Origin: Qipengyuania vesicularis
GTDB lineage: Bacteria > Pseudomonadota > Alphaproteobacteria > Sphingomonadales > Sphingomonadaceae
NCBI RefSeq assembly: GCF_019711415.1
Contig: NZ_JAIGNJ010000002.1
Span: 62,001 to 126,000, forward strand
Reading direction: 5' to 3'
Length of the DNA stretch: 64,000 bases
The translations under genes and the position numbers were made by a program. Position 1 is the first letter of the stretch. The number at the start of each line of letters is the position of its first letter. Below, in pieces: positions 1-6,926 of the stretch. The notes under the pieces were generated by a model. The model had not been told where the DNA came from, did no database searches, and was given only the letters and a program-made list of their open reading frames with translations.

Positions 1-295
1 GCGTCATGGCCATGTGGCCGAGCATGGTGCGCAGCGTTTCCGGGTCGAGCTTGGGATCCCACGGGCCGTGGGCCTTGTTGTCCTCGCCCAGCACGCGGAT
101 CAGGCCATGCGCGAAATCGAGCATGTCCTTGGGGTCGGTGGTTTCGTCGGGGCGCGGCTGCGCGCCCGCTTCGGGCACCTCAATATGCGAGAAGTCGACC
201 GCATCGCCGGGCCGGAACTTGGGTTCGGGTACGTGAAGCGAAAGCGAAGGACGATTATCGCCCGCTTTCGCAGCACCTTGAGGCCTGTCGGCCAT
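1..295 (-). CDS. bkdA1: 2-oxoisovalerate dehydrogenase E1 alpha subunit (N-terminal part, runs off the window)
   Basis: Only the first 98 codons are present; the gene continues past the left edge. The visible protein starts MADRPQG and carries the N-terminal extension found on alphaproteobacterial branched-chain keto-acid dehydrogenase E1 alpha chains: LHVPEPKFRPGD near residue 20, a stretch after it rich in Pro/Asp/Glu, then GPWDPKLDPETLR near residue 80, leading into the thiamine-diphosphate domain. The enzyme decarboxylates the 2-oxo acids from Val, Leu and Ile and passes the acyl group to the E2 lipoyl domain. The thiamine-diphosphate motif itself lies outside the window, so the call rests on the N-terminal signature alone. 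Confidence 0.72.
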   Translation of the reverse strand, partial: MADRPQGAAKAGDNRPSLSLHVPEPKFRPGDAVDFSHIEVPEAGAQPRPDETTDPKDMLDFAHGLIRVLGEDNKAHGPWDPKLDPETLRTMLGHMAMT

Positions 296-386
296 AGAAT
301 CGTCTCCCAGACGTAATCTTACGCTTGCGCGTTATTTTATTTCACGCCGCGGAAACGGTCAAGTACGCCTATGCATACGATTTCGG

Positions 387-1358
387 TCACACCGCGACTG
401 GAGCCTTGATAGCTCCGTGCGGCGTGTAGTCGTGAACCGCAAAATCCTCAATTGTGTAGTCGAAGATCGTGGGCGGACGCCGCGTAATCTCAAGGCGTGG
501 CTGGCCCTGCGGTTCCCGCGAGAGTTGCTCTTTCACGAGGTGCTCATGGTTGAGATAGAGGTGCGTGTCGCCTCCCATCCACACGAATTCGCCGGGCTCC
601 AGACCGGCCTGCTGCGCAAGCATTCGCTGGAGCAGCGCCGCCGACCACAGGTTGAACGGGAGACCGAGCGCAACATCGCAGCTGCGCTGGTAAAGGAGGC
701 CGTTGAGGCGCGGTTTTCCGTCCGCTCCCTCGCTGACGTGGAACTGGTAGGTCTTATGGCATGGCGGAAGAGCCATCTGCGGCACCTCTGCTACGTTCCA
801 GCCTTCGATGATATGGCGGCGGCTGCCGGGGTTCTCGCGCAGCGATTGCACCACTTCTGCCACCTGGTTGATGCCGCGTCCCTTGCGAAACAGCCCGCCC
901 TTCACCGGCTGGTAGGTCGGCCAGTCGACCCATTGCTTGCCATAAACCGGGCCAAGATCACCCCACTTCTCGGCGAAGCTTTCGTCATCGGCGATCTTTT
1001 GGACGAAGGCATCGAGTTCCATATCGTCACCGGTTTCATCGACATAGCGCGCATGCGGCCACTCGTTCCAGATCTTCACGCCCTGCAGCACAAGGGGGCG
1101 GATATTGGTATTGCCGGTGAGGAACCACAGCATCTCGCGCGTGGCGGTCTTCCAGTAGACCCGCTTGGTGGTGATGAGCGGCATCGCGGCATCGGCAAGA
1201 TCGAAGCGCAACATCGCGCCAAAGACCGAACGCGTACCCACGCCGGTGCGATCGCGCCGTTCGTCGCCTTCGAGCCAGATGCGGCGCATCAGGTCGAGAT
1301 ATTGCTGTTCGAAATGGCTATCGATCACGTAGGAATCACCGGCTTTCATCGTGTTCAC
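387..1358 (-). CDS. thyA: Thymidylate synthase
   Basis: A 323-residue ThyA that makes dTMP from dUMP using methylenetetrahydrofolate. Visible signatures are RRDRTGVGTRSVFG (folate/phosphate site, near residue 35), RREMLWFL-like TATREMLWFL (near residue 75), the catalytic cysteine C200 in ALPPCHKTYQF, RSCDVALGLPFN, and the C-terminal IKAPVAV end. It is longer than the E. coli enzyme (264 residues) because of an insertion around residues 100-150, as in the longer lactobacillus-type ThyA proteins, so the length is not abnormal. An in-frame ATG at codon 4 is an alternative start. Confidence 0.96.
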   Translation of the reverse strand: MNTMKAGDSYVIDSHFEQQYLDLMRRIWLEGDERRDRTGVGTRSVFGAMLRFDLADAAMPLITTKRVYWKTATREMLWFLTGNTNIRPLVLQGVKIWNEWPHARYVDETGDDMELDAFVQKIADDESFAEKWGDLGPVYGKQWVDWPTYQPVKGGLFRKGRGINQVAEVVQSLRENPGSRRHIIEGWNVAEVPQMALPPCHKTYQFHVSEGADGKPRLNGLLYQRSCDVALGLPFNLWSAALLQRMLAQQAGLEPGEFVWMGGDTHLYLNHEHLVKEQLSREPQGQPRLEITRRPPTIFDYTIEDFAVHDYTPHGAIKAPVAV

Positions 1359-1471
1359 CGCCCTAGCCCCGAATTATCACAAAAGCCCGCTTGCGTGTGT
1401 GCAAATCCACACCTATAGGGCGCGCCTTGCTTCGCACCCGCAGCGCCAGACGCACCGCGGGCCGATCCGGT

Positions 1472-1548
1472 CGGGGAGTAGCTCAGCCTGGTAGAGCACT
1501 GTCTTCGGGAGGCAGGGGCCGGAGGTTCGAATCCTCTCTCCCCGACCA
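1472..1548 (+). tRNA. tRNA-Pro (anticodon CGG)
   Basis: A 77-nt cloverleaf with encoded CCA. The acceptor stem pairs CGGGGAG with CTCCCCG. The D-arm holds AGCTCAGCCTGGTAGAGC. The anticodon stem CTGTC/GGCAG encloses the loop TTCGGGA, giving anticodon CGG. The T-arm has GGTTCGAATCC. It lies between the divergently oriented thyA and the sulfotransferase-like gene. Confidence 0.97.
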
Positions 1549-1657
1549 TTTTCGTCAAGCCTGATAATTCGCTTGTCGCGCCAGATCGCGTGAACTTCGC
1601 CTCGCGTTAACCATGATTTGGTTTTTCTGCGCATAAGGAAGTCCGGTCGGGTCCCTT

Positions 1658-2518
1658 ATGCGAATCCGGCGCGCTATCATTGGCGCTCAGGAGGCGGGTT
1701 TGCAGTTTCACACGATCGCGAGCACGGGGCGCACGGCAACGACCTTCCTTGCCCGCGCGCTCGACAGTTTCGAGGGAATTGCCGCCGTCCACGAAGGCCA
1801 TCGCGATGGCGACAAAGATAGCGAACCTGTCCTGCCGCTCCTCAATCTCGAAAATCGCGCCGCATACCAGGACCGCAGCAAGGTGGCCGGAATCGTGGCG
1901 GAGAAGCGCGGCAAGGAGCTGGTCGCGACGGTCTGCGCATCGGAAAGCGTGCAGACGCTGGTCGATGTCGGCTATTATAATTCGGTCCTTGCCGACGCCC
2001 TGCTGGATCATCACGGGGGCTTGCGGCTTGTCGGTGTGATCCGCAATCTCGAGGGCTTCGTGCGCTCGGCGACTGCGATGGTAGGCGAAGATCCGCTCCC
2101 CGTAGGCTGGCCCGATCCGAACAAACCGCTCGTCACGCGCGAACGCTTTATCGGAATGGGGCGGCTCAAGCCTACACGCGGGACCAAGGATGCCGAGGCT
2201 TGGGACGGCTGGTCTGCCATCATGCGAAACATATGGCTCTGGCGGGAAACCAATGCACTCTTGCTCGACGCAAGGAGGCGCCATCCCGACCGCGTGCTCT
2301 TGCTGCCGTTCGAAAGGCTGAAAGACGATCCCGAGGGCTTCCTCGAGGCGATCCTGGATCATTTCGAGCAGCCGAAACAGGGGATTTCGAAGGCGCTCGA
2401 AATTGCCAAGGGATACGAAAACCGCAAGAAATCGGGCTACCAGATCGGTCCTCTCTCCGAATGGAGCGAAGCCGAAACGGCCTTTGCGGCAGAAGCGCAA
2501 GCACAGATTGGATTTTGA
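1658..2518 (+). CDS. Sulfotransferase-like P-loop protein, first gene of the Dlt-like cassette
   Basis: A 286-residue protein with a sulfotransferase-type phosphosulfate-binding loop, TIASTGRTATTFLARAL, near residues 19-35, and a possible 3'-phosphate motif, VGVIRNLEGFVRSA, near residue 130. Family members use PAPS to sulfate carbohydrates, lipids or peptides. The stop lies 4 bp before the carrier-protein ATG, so it is almost certainly co-transcribed with the acylation genes that follow. The start is uncertain. A TTG at 1700 is in frame, has a perfect AGGAGG five bases upstream, and would put the P-loop at the very N-terminus as is usual in the family. The ATG at 1658 has no clear ribosome site. 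The donor-binding assignment is by motif only. Confidence 0.7.
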   Translation: MRIRRAIIGAQEAGLQFHTIASTGRTATTFLARALDSFEGIAAVHEGHRDGDKDSEPVLPLLNLENRAAYQDRSKVAGIVAEKRGKELVATVCASESVQTLVDVGYYNSVLADALLDHHGGLRLVGVIRNLEGFVRSATAMVGEDPLPVGWPDPNKPLVTRERFIGMGRLKPTRGTKDAEAWDGWSAIMRNIWLWRETNALLLDARRRHPDRVLLLPFERLKDDPEGFLEAILDHFEQPKQGISKALEIAKGYENRKKSGYQIGPLSEWSEAETAFAAEAQAQIGF

Positions 2519-2522
2519 GGAA

Positions 2523-2774
2523 ATGGCTTTCGAAGTCGAAGAACTGATCGCACTGGTGGACCGGGCGCTACGCGAAACGAGCGGTGTCGATCAATTGTCG
2601 GCGCCGGTTACCGCCCAGTCGAAGATGGGCGAGCCGGAGGAATGGGATTCGCTTTCTTTCATCTCCGTCTTCACCGCCGTCGCGGAGCGATACGAGGCCG
2701 ACCTCGCCGACGACGACGCCTATCACTTCACCTCGATTCCGGCGATGCACGCATTCCTCAACGAGATCCTGTGA
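2523..2774 (+). CDS. Acyl carrier protein, DltC-like
   Basis: An 83-residue acyl carrier protein. The DSL motif is in EEWDSLSFISV, with S43 as the predicted 4'-phosphopantetheine attachment site. The surrounding four-helix pattern and the acidic charge fit the family. The ATG at 2523 follows a GAGGA ribosome site and begins 4 bp after the sulfotransferase stop; the same frame stays open upstream but that part is not protein-like. The stop overlaps the GTG of the adenylation gene. In the Dlt pathway DltC carries the activated D-alanine as a thioester, and the adjacent adenylation, MBOAT and SGNH genes suggest the same role here. Confidence 0.88.
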   Translation: MAFEVEELIALVDRALRETSGVDQLSAPVTAQSKMGEPEEWDSLSFISVFTAVAERYEADLADDDAYHFTSIPAMHAFLNEIL

Positions 2775-4216
2775 GCGCAACCGCCCTCTGGAGCGCGATC
2801 GAGCGCAGGCTCGCAAGCGAAGGCGACCGGCTCGCCTTCGATGCCGAGAAGACCGATGGCATAAGCTATGCCCGGTTACGGGGATTGACAGCAGCCGTCG
2901 CCGAAGGGTTCGAAGGAACCGGGCCGGTGGCAATCCTGGCGAACCGTTCGTTCGAAGCTTATGTCGCCCTCCTCGCCTGTTTCCGCTTCGGGCGGGTGTT
3001 TGTGCCGTTGAACCCCTCCTTCCCGGCAGGCCGCCTAAAGAAGATCATCGAGGCTTCGGGCGCAACCGAGTGCCTGTATGAGGAGCGTCACGCCGCGTTA
3101 GCCGCGGACCTCGATGTTCGGAAACGAAGGATCGACCTCGCCCTGCCCTCGGTTGAGCGCGAGCCGATCGAAGCCGGGGCGGACGCACGCGCCTACCACC
3201 TCTTCACTTCCGGCAGCACGGGCGAACCCAAGGGCGTGCCGATCACGCATGGCTCGCTGTCTCACTACGTCACGCAAATTGCGGAGCTTGTGGGCATTCC
3301 GGAGCACAGCCGTTCAACGCAGTTTTTCGATCTCAGCTTCGACCCCTCGCTGCACGACATCTTCGTGGGGCTGAGTACCGGCGGCACGGTCATCCCTGCC
3401 AATGACATGGCGATGATGATGCCTCACCGCTACGTGGCGGCAAACAGGATCGACATCTGGTTTTCCGTCCCGCTTCTCGGCGTACTCGCTGCGCGCGGCC
3501 AGCGTTCGATGCCGACCGACACGAAGCTCAGGATGGCGATGTTCGCCGGCGAAGGACTGCCCGGCGAATATGCGGCAGGGATCAGGGAGCTGATGCCCGA
3601 AGACGGCGAGGTCTGGAACCTCTACGGCCCAACCGAAGGGACGATCATCGTCACTGGGCGTAAGCTCACCGAGGATGACTTCGACAAGCCGGTGGTCTCG
3701 ATCGGGCAGAGCTTCGGCGAAAACCGTGTCGCCGTGCTCGCCGACGGGGCTATCCTGCCGGCAGAAGGCGGGATCGAGGGCGAATTGCTGCTGGGTGGGC
3801 CACAGATCTTCGGCGGCTACGAACCACCGGTCGCAAGCGACTGCTTCGTGCATGACGCAGAGGGCGAACGCTTCTATCGCAGCGGCGACCTGGTGCGCTG
3901 TGAGAACGGCACGATCGAATATCTCGGCCGTATCGACAGCCAAGTAAAGATCCGCGGCCTGCGGGTGGAGCTGGGTGAGATCGAAGCCGTTTGCGTCAAA
4001 CAGGACGGGGTGGACGCCGCCGCTGCAATCGTCTTGGGCGAAGGTGCCAACGCCCATATCGTGGTCGCATACCAAGGCGATCCTGACGCGGATTTTTCCG
4101 CACTTGGCGATAGCCTACCCGCCTATATGGTGCCGAAGATCACGCGCCATTTCGACGCCCTGCCCGTCAACAGCAGCGGCAAGGTCGACCGCAAGGCGCT
4201 CAAGCAATTGCTATGA
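2771..4216 (+). CDS. Amino-acid-type adenylation enzyme, DltA-like
   Basis: A 481-residue stand-alone adenylation enzyme with a GTG start overlapping the ACP stop. It shows the core A-domain motifs: A3 TSGSTGEPKGV (residues 146-156), A4 FDLS with D187, the aspartate that in amino-acid-activating domains contacts the alpha-amino group, A5 NLYGPTE (from 283), A7 GDL (D373), A8 GRIDSQVKIRGLRVELGEIE, and the catalytic A10 lysine K471 in NSSGKVDRKAL. It should adenylate a carboxylate and load it onto the adjacent carrier protein. The motif MFAGEGLP has Ala259 where DltA proteins usually have Cys in FCGE, so D-alanine specificity should not be assumed. Fatty-acyl or aryl substrates are less likely but possible. 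Confidence 0.85.
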   Translation: MSATALWSAIERRLASEGDRLAFDAEKTDGISYARLRGLTAAVAEGFEGTGPVAILANRSFEAYVALLACFRFGRVFVPLNPSFPAGRLKKIIEASGATECLYEERHAALAADLDVRKRRIDLALPSVEREPIEAGADARAYHLFTSGSTGEPKGVPITHGSLSHYVTQIAELVGIPEHSRSTQFFDLSFDPSLHDIFVGLSTGGTVIPANDMAMMMPHRYVAANRIDIWFSVPLLGVLAARGQRSMPTDTKLRMAMFAGEGLPGEYAAGIRELMPEDGEVWNLYGPTEGTIIVTGRKLTEDDFDKPVVSIGQSFGENRVAVLADGAILPAEGGIEGELLLGGPQIFGGYEPPVASDCFVHDAEGERFYRSGDLVRCENGTIEYLGRIDSQVKIRGLRVELGEIEAVCVKQDGVDAAAAIVLGEGANAHIVVAYQGDPDADFSALGDSLPAYMVPKITRHFDALPVNSSGKVDRKALKQLL

Positions 4217-5256
4217 TTGCGCGGGTGTTCGCTCCGCTTTGCGCCACGGCAGTCGTGGCCGGCCTTGCGCTGCTGGGCGCGCGGACCGAGACATACGATC
4301 TCAATGTCGTCTTCCATTGCGCCTACGAGATCGCGCGCGACGAACGACCGGCTGCCGACATCCTTTTCGTCGGCAACAGCCAGACGGGCGCATCGATCGA
4401 TCCGCAATACATGCAGGAGCTGCTCGGCGGGGAGGACGCTCCCCAGGTCGAGAAGTTGGCCATCATCCGCGCCAATGTCGTCGGACTGCGCATGCTGATC
4501 GAGGATTACGTCGCACAGCGCGGCGCGCCGAAGCTCGTCGTCATCCAACCGATGCTGGTTCGTTCTGACCGCGATGCACAGGCGGGGCGTCCTATCCACC
4601 CGCGCGACACCCTCGTTTACCAGGACTGGGACGAACTCGTTGCTCTGCAGCAGGACGCGCAGAATAGTCCGACGGGCTCCTTTCTGCCCTACTGGGCGGC
4701 CAAGGGTTACCGGACCACCGCGACCATGTGGATCGACCGCCAGGTTGAGCGCATCACCGGCGCGCTAAGTATCCAGCGCATGGCGAAGCACAAGCGGTTC
4801 TGCGCCGGGGATCGCAAGTTCCAGCAGGTCGGTCACTGGCCCAATGGCACGCTTCCCCTCGCTCCCGGCGACAGTGCCGGACCGGTCATCAACCAGAGCG
4901 CTTGGGATCAGTGGCGCCGCGACATGTCCGCGCGCAACCCGGCCCCCCTAACCGATCCGTCGCGCCGCTTCGAACTCGACCAGAACCGCAAGATTCTTGC
5001 TGGGCTGGAGGCGGCCGGGAGCAAGGTCGTGCTTATCGGTTATCCAAATCTCGACAGCGCGGCTGAAGATACAGCGAACTACACCGCGCTTTCCGACACG
5101 CTCGGCTACGAGATGATCGATGTTCGCTCGCTGCTGACCGAGGAGGAGCGACAGCAGATACAGTCGCTCTATCGCGATCCACTCCATGTGAATTTCGCGG
5201 GCGCCGAAATTCTCTCGCGCCGCCTTGCCGAAGATGTGGCGGACCGGATCGAATGA
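4213..5256 (+). CDS. Periplasmic SGNH-fold acyltransferase, DltD-like
   Basis: A 347-residue protein with an N-terminal signal anchor (residues 4-22, Arg before it) and a predicted periplasmic SGNH/GDSL-type domain. The nucleophile block is FVGNSQTGASID with S56. The C-terminal block is DPLHVNFAGAE with the D322-x-x-H325 dyad typical of this fold. It overlaps its upstream neighbour by ATGA and its downstream MBOAT neighbour by ATGA. In the Dlt pathway the equivalent protein, DltD, takes the acyl group at its serine and hands it to the envelope polymer. Close sequence similarity to DltD is not evident by eye; the assignment is from fold motifs, topology and context. Confidence 0.75.
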   Translation: MIARVFAPLCATAVVAGLALLGARTETYDLNVVFHCAYEIARDERPAADILFVGNSQTGASIDPQYMQELLGGEDAPQVEKLAIIRANVVGLRMLIEDYVAQRGAPKLVVIQPMLVRSDRDAQAGRPIHPRDTLVYQDWDELVALQQDAQNSPTGSFLPYWAAKGYRTTATMWIDRQVERITGALSIQRMAKHKRFCAGDRKFQQVGHWPNGTLPLAPGDSAGPVINQSAWDQWRRDMSARNPAPLTDPSRRFELDQNRKILAGLEAAGSKVVLIGYPNLDSAAEDTANYTALSDTLGYEMIDVRSLLTEEERQQIQSLYRDPLHVNFAGAEILSRRLAEDVADRIE

Positions 5257-6302
5257 TCAATCCGATCGCTCACCTGCTCTTTCTGGTCGCAGCGTGGCTC
5301 GTCTTCGCGCTCGGCGGCGACCGGCGTCCTGCGCTCATTCTCAGCCTGTTCGGCGTAGCCTTCCTCGGAAGTTATGCCCCCGTCGCGCTGGCATGGATCA
5401 CGCTGACAGCGCTTGAGGCCTGCCTATTGGTGCTTTGGCTCGAAAAGAAGCCGCGCGGAAGCGATATCCGGCAGTACCTGCCCTATGTCCTCCTCGCCAA
5501 CTTGCTTTTTGTCGAGCTCCATCCGGCGATCCTGCTGATCTCGGTAGAGACGCTGGCGATATCCTTCTCGACGATCCGCATCTTCATGACCGCCAAGCAA
5601 TTGCTGGCAATGCGAAAGGGCTTCGAGGCGAGCGAATTGCGCTGGATCTGGGCTGCGGCATTCTACCTGCCGGCACTGATCGTGGGTCCGGTCTTTTCGG
5701 GCATGGACCTGCGCAAACAAGCGATAGAGGGCGAGAGGCCCGACCGGTCTGCGCGAACCTACCGTTTCCTGCTGACCGGCATGGTCATGGTGCTGCTGGT
5801 CAATCCCTATCTCGGACTGCAGCTGCGCCGCCTCGAACAGCCGTATCACGCGATGAACGTTGGGTGGGAAGCCGCCCCGCTGCTGTTCCTGATGCTGTTC
5901 GCCGGATTCTACGGGCAGAGCCTGGTGGCCGAATACAGCTCCAAGCTGTTCGGTCGAACCCTGCCGCACAATTTCGACAAGCCCTGGCTGGCGCGCAACA
6001 TCCGCGATTTCTGGCAGCGCTGGCATCGCTCCATGGCGGGTTTCGTCATCCAGTATATCTTCATCCCGATGAACATGCGCGGCGCAAATGCGCGTCTCGC
6101 CACCGTTGCGGCCTTCGTCTTTATGGGGCTGTGGCACAATCTGTCGGCGGGCTATTTCGTCTGGGGGCTGAGCCATGGTCTGCTGCTCGCATTCTGGCCC
6201 AAGCAGGTTGAAAGCCGCATTGGGCGCCTCGCCGAACGCGCGCTGACCTGGCTGGCGGTTATTGGGCTTTCCTACATCGCAAACTACAGTTGGCTGGCAT
6301 GA
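5253..6302 (+). CDS. MBOAT-family membrane O-acyltransferase, DltB/AlgI-like
   Basis: A 349-residue polytopic membrane protein with about ten hydrophobic segments. Two MBOAT signatures are clear: NIRDFWQRWHRSM with H258, and GLWHNLSAGYFVWGLSHG with the invariant histidine H295. DltB and AlgI are the closest functional analogues; they pass an acyl group from a cytoplasmic thioester carrier across the membrane. It overlaps the SGNH gene and the following microprotein gene by 4 bp each, implying tight translational coupling. Its own C-terminus (NYSWLA) lacks the tyrosine shuttle motif that is fused to the MBOAT in some Gram-negative systems, which fits a separate microprotein supplying it. Confidence 0.88.
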   Translation: MINPIAHLLFLVAAWLVFALGGDRRPALILSLFGVAFLGSYAPVALAWITLTALEACLLVLWLEKKPRGSDIRQYLPYVLLANLLFVELHPAILLISVETLAISFSTIRIFMTAKQLLAMRKGFEASELRWIWAAAFYLPALIVGPVFSGMDLRKQAIEGERPDRSARTYRFLLTGMVMVLLVNPYLGLQLRRLEQPYHAMNVGWEAAPLLFLMLFAGFYGQSLVAEYSSKLFGRTLPHNFDKPWLARNIRDFWQRWHRSMAGFVIQYIFIPMNMRGANARLATVAAFVFMGLWHNLSAGYFVWGLSHGLLLAFWPKQVESRIGRLAERALTWLAVIGLSYIANYSWLA

Positions 6303-6409
6303 AGATCTCTCGCGAAATCCTGCTTATCGCCTTGTGGCTGGTGATTGCGATGGCACTGCTAACGGTCGTTTCACCCGGCGACGTCCAGCTCCCCTACGCC
6401 GAGTATTGA
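6299..6409 (+). CDS. DltX-like single-pass microprotein with C-terminal tyrosine acyl-shuttle motif
   Basis: A 36-codon gene whose ATG overlaps the MBOAT stop as ATGA. The peptide has K2 and R5 at the N-terminus, one hydrophobic segment (residues 7-24) and a short polar tail with D28 and E35, so the positive-inside rule predicts N-in/C-out. It ends L31-P32-Y33-A34-E35-Y36. In DltX the extracytoplasmic C-terminal hexapeptide has the pattern F-x-Y-x-x-F and its tyrosine receives the acyl group from the MBOAT. Here Tyr is at the same position, a hydrophobic residue at position 1 and an aromatic at position 6. The exact topology and role are inferred, but position, size, topology and end motif all agree. 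Confidence 0.72.
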   Translation: MKISREILLIALWLVIAMALLTVVSPGDVQLPYAEY

Positions 6410-6452
6410 AGAAGCTCGACAGGGGCGAGTGGCTGCTGTTACCCGATCCCAG

Positions 6453-6926
6453 ATGAGCACAACCCGCGTCCTGTTCGTATGCCTCGGCAACATCTGCCGT
6501 TCACCCCTGGCTGAGGCCGCATTTCGTCGCGCCGCCAGCGAGGCTGGGCTGGACGTTCATGTCGATAGCGCCGGGACAGCCAATTATCATGTCGGCGAGA
6601 TGCCCGATCCGCGCAGCATCGACGAGGCAGGCAGGCACGGCATAGACATCACCGGCTATCGTGGCCGACAGCTGGTCGTGCAGGATTTCCACGAGTTCGA
6701 CTACATCTTCGGCATGGACCGCTCGAACATGACCAATATTTCCCGGATCCAGCCGGAAGACGGCAAGGCGCAGGTCCGCATGCTGCTTGATATCGTGCGC
6801 GGCTCGGAGGGGCGCGAGCTGTCCGATCCCTGGTACGGCGGCGAGGACAATTTCCGCGCGACCTGGGAAGACGTGACGATGGCAGCCGAGGCGCTCGTCG
6901 CAATCTTGCGCGATGGGCATTCCTGA
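6453..6926 (+). CDS. Low-molecular-weight protein-tyrosine-phosphatase family phosphatase
   Basis: A 157-residue LMW-PTP. The phosphate loop is CLGNICRS with C10 and R16, and the general acid is D125 in LSDPWYGG. The start chosen is the ATG 7 codons before CLGNICRS, the usual spacing; a GTG eight codons upstream is possible. It begins 43 bp after the microprotein gene and overlaps the fructosamine-kinase homologue by 14 bp. Family members act as Wzb-like tyrosine phosphatases or as sugar-adduct phosphatases. The pairing with a fructosamine-kinase homologue favours dephosphorylation of ribulosamine 5-phosphates in protein deglycation. Confidence 0.9.
   Translation: MSTTRVLFVCLGNICRSPLAEAAFRRAASEAGLDVHVDSAGTANYHVGEMPDPRSIDEAGRHGIDITGYRGRQLVVQDFHEFDYIFGMDRSNMTNISRIQPEDGKAQVRMLLDIVRGSEGRELSDPWYGGEDNFRATWEDVTMAAEALVAILRDGHS

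Noticed and set aside
1355..1634. Short minus-strand frames covering the tRNA-Pro region.
   Set aside because: They translate the complement of a tRNA and have no ribosome site or homology.
6270..6302. The MBOAT C-terminus as the carrier of the tyrosine shuttle motif.
   Set aside because: It ends in NYSWLA, with Tyr not at the third position of the last six residues; the separate microprotein fits the motif instead.
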